Below are positions 21,101-23,553 of a stretch of 23,553 nucleotides of DNA, piece by piece. The position numbers and the translations under genes were made by a program. Under the pieces are notes generated by a model. The model worked only from the letters and a program-made list of their open reading frames with translations, did no database searches and had not been told where the DNA came from. Every line of letters begins with the position of its first letter. The first letter of the stretch is position 1. Source of the stretch: a virus; IMG/VR virus record IMGVR_UViG_3300017724_000086, positions 1-23,553 of that record, one strand, 5' to 3'.

Positions 21101-23128
21101 CTCTGCCCTGGTTTCTACACCAAAAGCGTCCATTAATTTTTCTTCGGTGTTTAAATCTATAGTTGCATAGCCACGTTCATCAACAGAATATAAAGGCTCT
21201 GTTTCCCTTAAAAAAGAAAATAACTCCTCAATATCCCCAGTTTCGTGCGCCCTTGTTGCAGCATCGTAAAAATCTTGGTCGTATTCAGCTCTGTAATCAA
21301 CACCACCAACAGTAGTCATTAATGCTTCAGAAAGACGAAGTTCATTAACAGTAGGATCTGAATTTGGGTCGTACCCTGCTTCACGCCATGCTCTATTGAC
21401 AGAATCAAACTCGTAACTATTTCCGTCTGCGTCAATAATTAATGTAGGGTTATTGTCCACATCATAAAAAATAGAGTTGCCACTAGAATCAACATGTATT
21501 TCTGCATAATCAACAATTTCTCCTGTTGATTCGACTCTGTACACGCCTTCTTCACTATCGTACTCAATGTCGTTACGGTCGTAAATATTCCCCTGTTCGT
21601 CAATATAAACTTGGTTTATTGATTCAGCAGCAAAATTAGATAAAGAAGCAGCAAGCAACTCTTCTCTTGTTTTTTCGTCTTCATCAACAACATCTCCAAC
21701 ACCTTCTACAGCGTCTGCAATGCCTCGTGCAATTTCATCAAATTGGTCTAAGTAGTCAGGAATGTCTACCTGGAACAAGTCCCGTTGTTCAGACAAGAAG
21801 TCTTCAATAGCACTTATGTCAGGAAGATAACCACCAAAGAACTCTCGTAGTTCATCGGCAGTAGAACTTGCCATTTCTTCTAGGTTTTCTAAGTAGCCTC
21901 TAAACTGCTCCGAAAGACCGGCGCGAACCATAGCTTCAGCAAGTTGCTGAGGATCTAAGTCACCGCTTGTTGCTAACTGAGTAACTGAGTTAATAACACC
22001 TGCTTGAATAACAGCGTCTGCTAATTCATTACCTGTCTCTAGTGCCTTAAGAATGTCTTGTGCTGTATCTGTATCTAGCAACCCACCAGAAATAGCAGAC
22101 TGTACAATGCTTTCTAGTGTTATGTCTATGTCTTCACCGGTTAAAACCGAAGAACCTACTGTAGAAACTACTGAGTTAACCGCAGCGGATAAAGCAGCAG
22201 CTGAAGAACCACTTAAGTTTAAAAGCGCAGCAACGTCTTTACCAATACCAGCACCACCTAAAAAAGAACCAGCAGCAATCTGCATTCCTATTTTTACGTA
22301 GTCAGTAAGACCTGCATGACTTACGTCTACGGTCTTTACATAAGCAGATCCATTCCACCGGAACTTGTCACCTGACTCACTGTAGACTGTATCGTTGATG
22401 CCGTACTTTGCTAGTAGTGCTTGGTTTTCTTCAGAGTTAACCCAACGGTTATACGCTGACGCTTGGTTTTGTGTACGTTGGCCGTACAGTTCTTCATACG
22501 TTAAGTTAGCATCGTCACCGTACTGAGTTAGATCCTCGCCCTCAAGGATCATTAAATCGTCTTCAGACAAGCTACCAGTGTACTCGTCCCAGTTACCTAC
22601 GTCGTAATCACCAGACTGAATTAACTCTTCACGTTCAGTCATGTAAGCAAGGTAGTTGTCAAACGTACCAAAGACTTCTGGTAGCCTGTTTACGGTGTCA
22701 CCTTCAAAGTACTCACGCAGTTCTGCTTCAGTTAACTGCTCAGCTTCTCTACTTCCGTACAAAGAGTCTGGACTAGCGGTACCACGCTCAGCACCTCTAA
22801 AGAATGTAAAAGTCATTTCAGCAGGTTCTTCTACTGACTCATCACCTTTAACATCACGCGCTGGTTTAACGCCACCAGTATCTGGAGCTGTAGTAGGCGT
22901 AGAAAGACCACCTACAGGTCCACCAGCAGGATCAAAAGGGTCTGATTCTCCTGGTGCTCGTTTAGTAGGAGAAGACGTAAACATTCCATTGTTGGTTGAC
23001 GACGGAACTTTAATAATAGTTTTATTAGATATGTCTCTTTTGGGGCTTACAGGCATATACCCAACAGGAGTAAACTCAACAAGTTTTCCGTCTATCTCTA
23101 AGATGTCGCCGTATCTTGGAGCCGCCAT
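18194..23128 (-). CDS. Giant 1644-aa late protein with a ~743-residue Glu/Lys helical repeat shaft
   Basis: Not recognised as a known family. Layout: residues 1-30 beta-like (RYGDILEIDGKLVEFTPVGY); 50-100 Pro/Gly/Ser linker; 120-270 globular acidic; 278-350 Ala/Gly/Ser/Val-rich, possibly membrane-active (MQIAAGSFLGGAGIGKDV); 360-500 helical; 505-580 beta units of the DxxGN type; 590-700 globular; 735-795 Asp/Pro and Gly linker with a six-Gly run; 796-1538 a polar helix of Ala/Glu/Lys/Gln repeats; 1539-1587 Gly/Thr/Asp tract; 1588-1644 a short unique tail. GGAAGAAG precedes the ATG, and holin and connector genes flank it at -1 and +4 spacing, so it belongs to the late structural operon. No enzyme motif was seen. 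A virion fibre shaft or an ejected periplasm-spanning protein (TolA-like in composition) are the leading guesses. The frame is open throughout. Confidence 0.85.
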   Translation of the reverse strand: MAAPRYGDILEIDGKLVEFTPVGYMPVSPKRDISNKTIIKVPSSTNNGMFTSSPTKRAPGESDPFDPAGGPVGGLSTPTTAPDTGGVKPARDVKGDESVEEPAEMTFTFFRGAERGTASPDSLYGSREAEQLTEAELREYFEGDTVNRLPEVFGTFDNYLAYMTEREELIQSGDYDVGNWDEYTGSLSEDDLMILEGEDLTQYGDDANLTYEELYGQRTQNQASAYNRWVNSEENQALLAKYGINDTVYSESGDKFRWNGSAYVKTVDVSHAGLTDYVKIGMQIAAGSFLGGAGIGKDVAALLNLSGSSAAALSAAVNSVVSTVGSSVLTGEDIDITLESIVQSAISGGLLDTDTAQDILKALETGNELADAVIQAGVINSVTQLATSGDLDPQQLAEAMVRAGLSEQFRGYLENLEEMASSTADELREFFGGYLPDISAIEDFLSEQRDLFQVDIPDYLDQFDEIARGIADAVEGVGDVVDEDEKTREELLAASLSNFAAESINQVYIDEQGNIYDRNDIEYDSEEGVYRVESTGEIVDYAEIHVDSSGNSIFYDVDNNPTLIIDADGNSYEFDSVNRAWREAGYDPNSDPTVNELRLSEALMTTVGGVDYRAEYDQDFYDAATRAHETGDIEELFSFLRETEPLYSVDERGYATIDLNTEEKLMDAFGVETRAELAHALAEQGYYIERSGNTLVIDTNQGVGGRNTDEQGNWEGDAGGVTDWGDTPNTPYFEGEPDGPRDPSYVNYDPDPDPEDPETVEDILNEIRGGGGGGGDSTTPTDEDDPLASTIPTADDTAEEIQKDQDRAAAEQTGKEQEAAAAERQQKDTQAAEQTQKEADSAAERASKEAAERASKDAAERSDKETAEEGEKEAAAETQQKEQQAAEEAQKEATAETEQKEAEAAERADKEATAETEQKEAEAAERADKEAQAETQKKEEVAAEEAKKDAQAETEDKEERIAEKLEKERQAEEENKDAEETQKDAEETEKDRQAEQEDKDTAAEQSEKDAQAETEEKEQQAAEEAQKDAEAETQEKEEQAAEEAKKEADAETEDKEQQAAEEAQKDAEAETEEKEAQAAEQAQKDADAETQEKDVAEQQEKDAEKETKETQAEQQDKEAETQQKEETAAEQADKEAENQAKEQQAAEQATKEEENQEKEDIAAEESAKDAEQTQKDAVAETQEKEEVAAEEAKKEADAETESKDAETAEKDAQAETEEKEEVAAENAEKDAQAETEQKEQAEELRKEEAEEITKEAAEEVQKEEAEKEEKDQQAEQQDKDEQAAEEQAKDAENEEKDIAAEQADKDAENEEKDIAAEQEDKEVVAEEQRKEEAAAETAEKDTENEEKEQQAAEEADKDAEETAKDAAAETQEKEEVAAEEAQKDAQAETEEKEAEDEAKDAEEAQKDAEAETQEKEEAASERSEKEAVAETQQKEEAEQARKEEAEQTRKEEQAAEEAVKEQAAEEQAKEQQAAEEAAKEQQAAEEATKDENAQKDTGAEVGAKDAEQTTKDAADEQLEKDLESSEQERKDAETQGKDTTGIGDGTGDGTGTGTGVGDGSGTGGGSGAGTGTGTGDGTGPGFGSGTGMMATAPKKTDFSPFMSGINYELPTLEEIGQAPQVDYVASLEELPGSITSSLFKEYIG
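18368..18514 (-). repeat. Gly/Thr/Asp tract in the giant protein
   Basis: Residues 1539-1587 are almost entirely Gly alternating with Thr, Asp or Ser (GTGTGTGVGDGSGTGGGSGA and similar), encoded by degenerate CCAGTACC-type hexamers on the plus strand. It links the helical shaft to the 57-residue C-terminal tail and is probably a flexible tether. Confidence 0.9.
18515..20743 (-). repeat. Coding tandem repeats: 16-19 residue Glu/Lys/Ala/Gln units
   Basis: Within the giant gene, residues 796-1538 repeat a unit best described as AETEEKEQQAAEEAQKDAE (19 residues, 57 bases) with variants of 16-18. Glu precedes Lys by 3-4 residues throughout, the salt-bridge pattern of stable single alpha-helices; there is no heptad of hydrophobic residues, so a classic coiled coil is less likely. 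Exact repeats at the DNA level are few: 42 bases at 19176-19217 recur identically at 19224-19265. Two adjacent 57-base units starting at 20337 and 20394 encode the same 19 residues but differ at four silent sites. Confidence 0.9.
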
Positions 23129-23129
23129 A

Positions 23130-23474
23130 TTACTTCTTCCAGTTAGCTAAACCACGTAGCCCAAACGAAGCCGCAACAGCAGCACCCAAGAAACCTTTGT
23201 ACCACTCAGGCATAGAATCTAATGCTTCAAAGCCAGACATTACTACAGGAACCATGCTAGGAAAGAACGCAAGAATACAAGGTACTGAAAACAAAATTGT
23301 AAACCACTCGTCTTTCCATGAGTTAGCCGCATTGTTCGCATGTATGTTTTCCCAGTTAGCGTCCTGCTGTATAGCTACCATCTTACGCTCATGGACAGCC
23401 TTCTTTTCTTCTGACTTGCGCTGAAGATGTCCACCAACAAGGTTAACAATAGGTCCAATAAGCTGTTGTATCAT
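23130..23474 (-). CDS. Holin-like membrane protein (GTA-holin 3TM-type)
   Basis: The ATG at 23474 is chosen over a TTG at 23492 because AGGA lies upstream and the start forms an ATGA overlap with the preceding gene. The 114-aa product has a weakly hydrophobic N-terminal helix (IQQLIGPIVNLVGGH), a charged helical linker (RKSEEKKAVHERKM), an SWKDEWFTI entry, a strong membrane helix (ILFSVPCILAFFPSMVPVV), then FEALDSMPEWYKGFLGAAVAASFGLRGLA as the second. The W-K-DE-(F/W)-T....P.....F..L...P.WY.......ASFG-R pattern recurs in holin-like proteins of marine phages and in the GTA_holin_3TM group. It would permeabilise the inner membrane at lysis, releasing the endolysin. Function inferred. Confidence 0.65.
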   Translation of the reverse strand: MIQQLIGPIVNLVGGHLQRKSEEKKAVHERKMVAIQQDANWENIHANNAANSWKDEWFTILFSVPCILAFFPSMVPVVMSGFEALDSMPEWYKGFLGAAVAASFGLRGLANWKK

Positions 23475-23553
23475 TCTGTATCCTGATCCCAAAGAGCTTC
23501 GATAGTTCCAATACGAATTGTTAACTCGTGAACCTCTTCTTCTATCTGACGTA
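23471..23553 (-). CDS. C-terminal fragment of an upstream late gene
   Basis: From the right edge leftwards, a frame reading RQIEEEVHELTIRIGTIEAL then WDQDTE stops at TGA (23473-23471) in an ATGA overlap with the holin-like gene. The 26 visible residues form an acidic amphipathic helix. Too little remains to name it. Confidence 0.6.
   Translation of the reverse strand, partial: RQIEEEVHELTIRIGTIEALWDQDTE

Noticed and set aside
22656-23150. 164-codon plus-strand frame opposite the N-terminus of the giant gene
   Set aside because: Antisense shadow of a well-supported late gene; composition rich in Ser/Pro without a domain.
23475-23492. TTG start extending the holin-like protein by six residues
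   Set aside because: The ATG at 23474 fits the ATGA overlap with the upstream frame and has an AGGA upstream.

Overview
The window is a piece of a tailed-phage genome, most likely a marine podovirus with T7-like virion architecture but without a phage RNA polymerase in the part shown. Support comes from a compact lytic replication set (ssDNA-binding protein, T7 gp4-like primase-helicase, family A DNA polymerase, PD-(D/E)XK exonuclease, T7 endonuclease I-like resolvase, DUF3310 protein), a monomeric adenosylcobalamin-dependent (class II) ribonucleotide reductase, and a late cassette in the T7 order of connector, tail nozzle and three internal-type proteins. No integrase, repressor, tRNA gene or photosynthesis gene was seen. 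The class II reductase and the GTA-type holin-like protein are compatible with an alphaproteobacterial host and recall the SIO1/cobavirus-type roseophages, but the host is not proven.

Layout. Positions 1-588 (minus strand): an incomplete M15 peptidase (endolysin candidate) preceded by an AT-hook protein that starts the leftward transcript. Positions 589-1129: a 541-base divergent control region with promoter-like sites and iteron-like GTTG(A/G)CACG(G/A) copies. Positions 1130-3609 (plus): eleven small ORFs, mostly overlapping by about 4 bases, including two micro-ORFs (45 and 32 aa) and a small sigma region 4-like helix-turn-helix protein, with an AAGTAGTA repeat array and a hairpin at 2951-3047. 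Positions 3606-11138 (plus): the replication and nucleotide module, driven by a strong extended -10 promoter before ssb and closed by a UUCG-loop terminator at 11143-11168. Positions 11166-23553 (minus): late genes, transcribed right to left as an incomplete gene, a holin-like protein, a giant 1644-aa protein, connector, tail nozzle and three internal/ejection-type proteins.

How it fits together. The rightward early/middle arm and the leftward late arm converge at the 11.15 kb terminator and diverge at 0.6-1.1 kb. If the genome is circular or circularly permuted, the leftward transcript starting at 588 would run off the left edge, through terminase and capsid genes not seen here, and return at the right edge to finish at 11166. 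Consensus-like TTGACA/TATAAT promoters imply use of host RNA polymerase.

The most striking item is the 1644-aa late protein. About 743 residues of it form a Glu/Lys/Ala/Gln array built on a 16-19 residue unit, predicted to be one very long polar helix (about 110 nm if continuous), followed by a Gly/Thr tract and a 57-aa tail. I do not recognise this protein as a described family.
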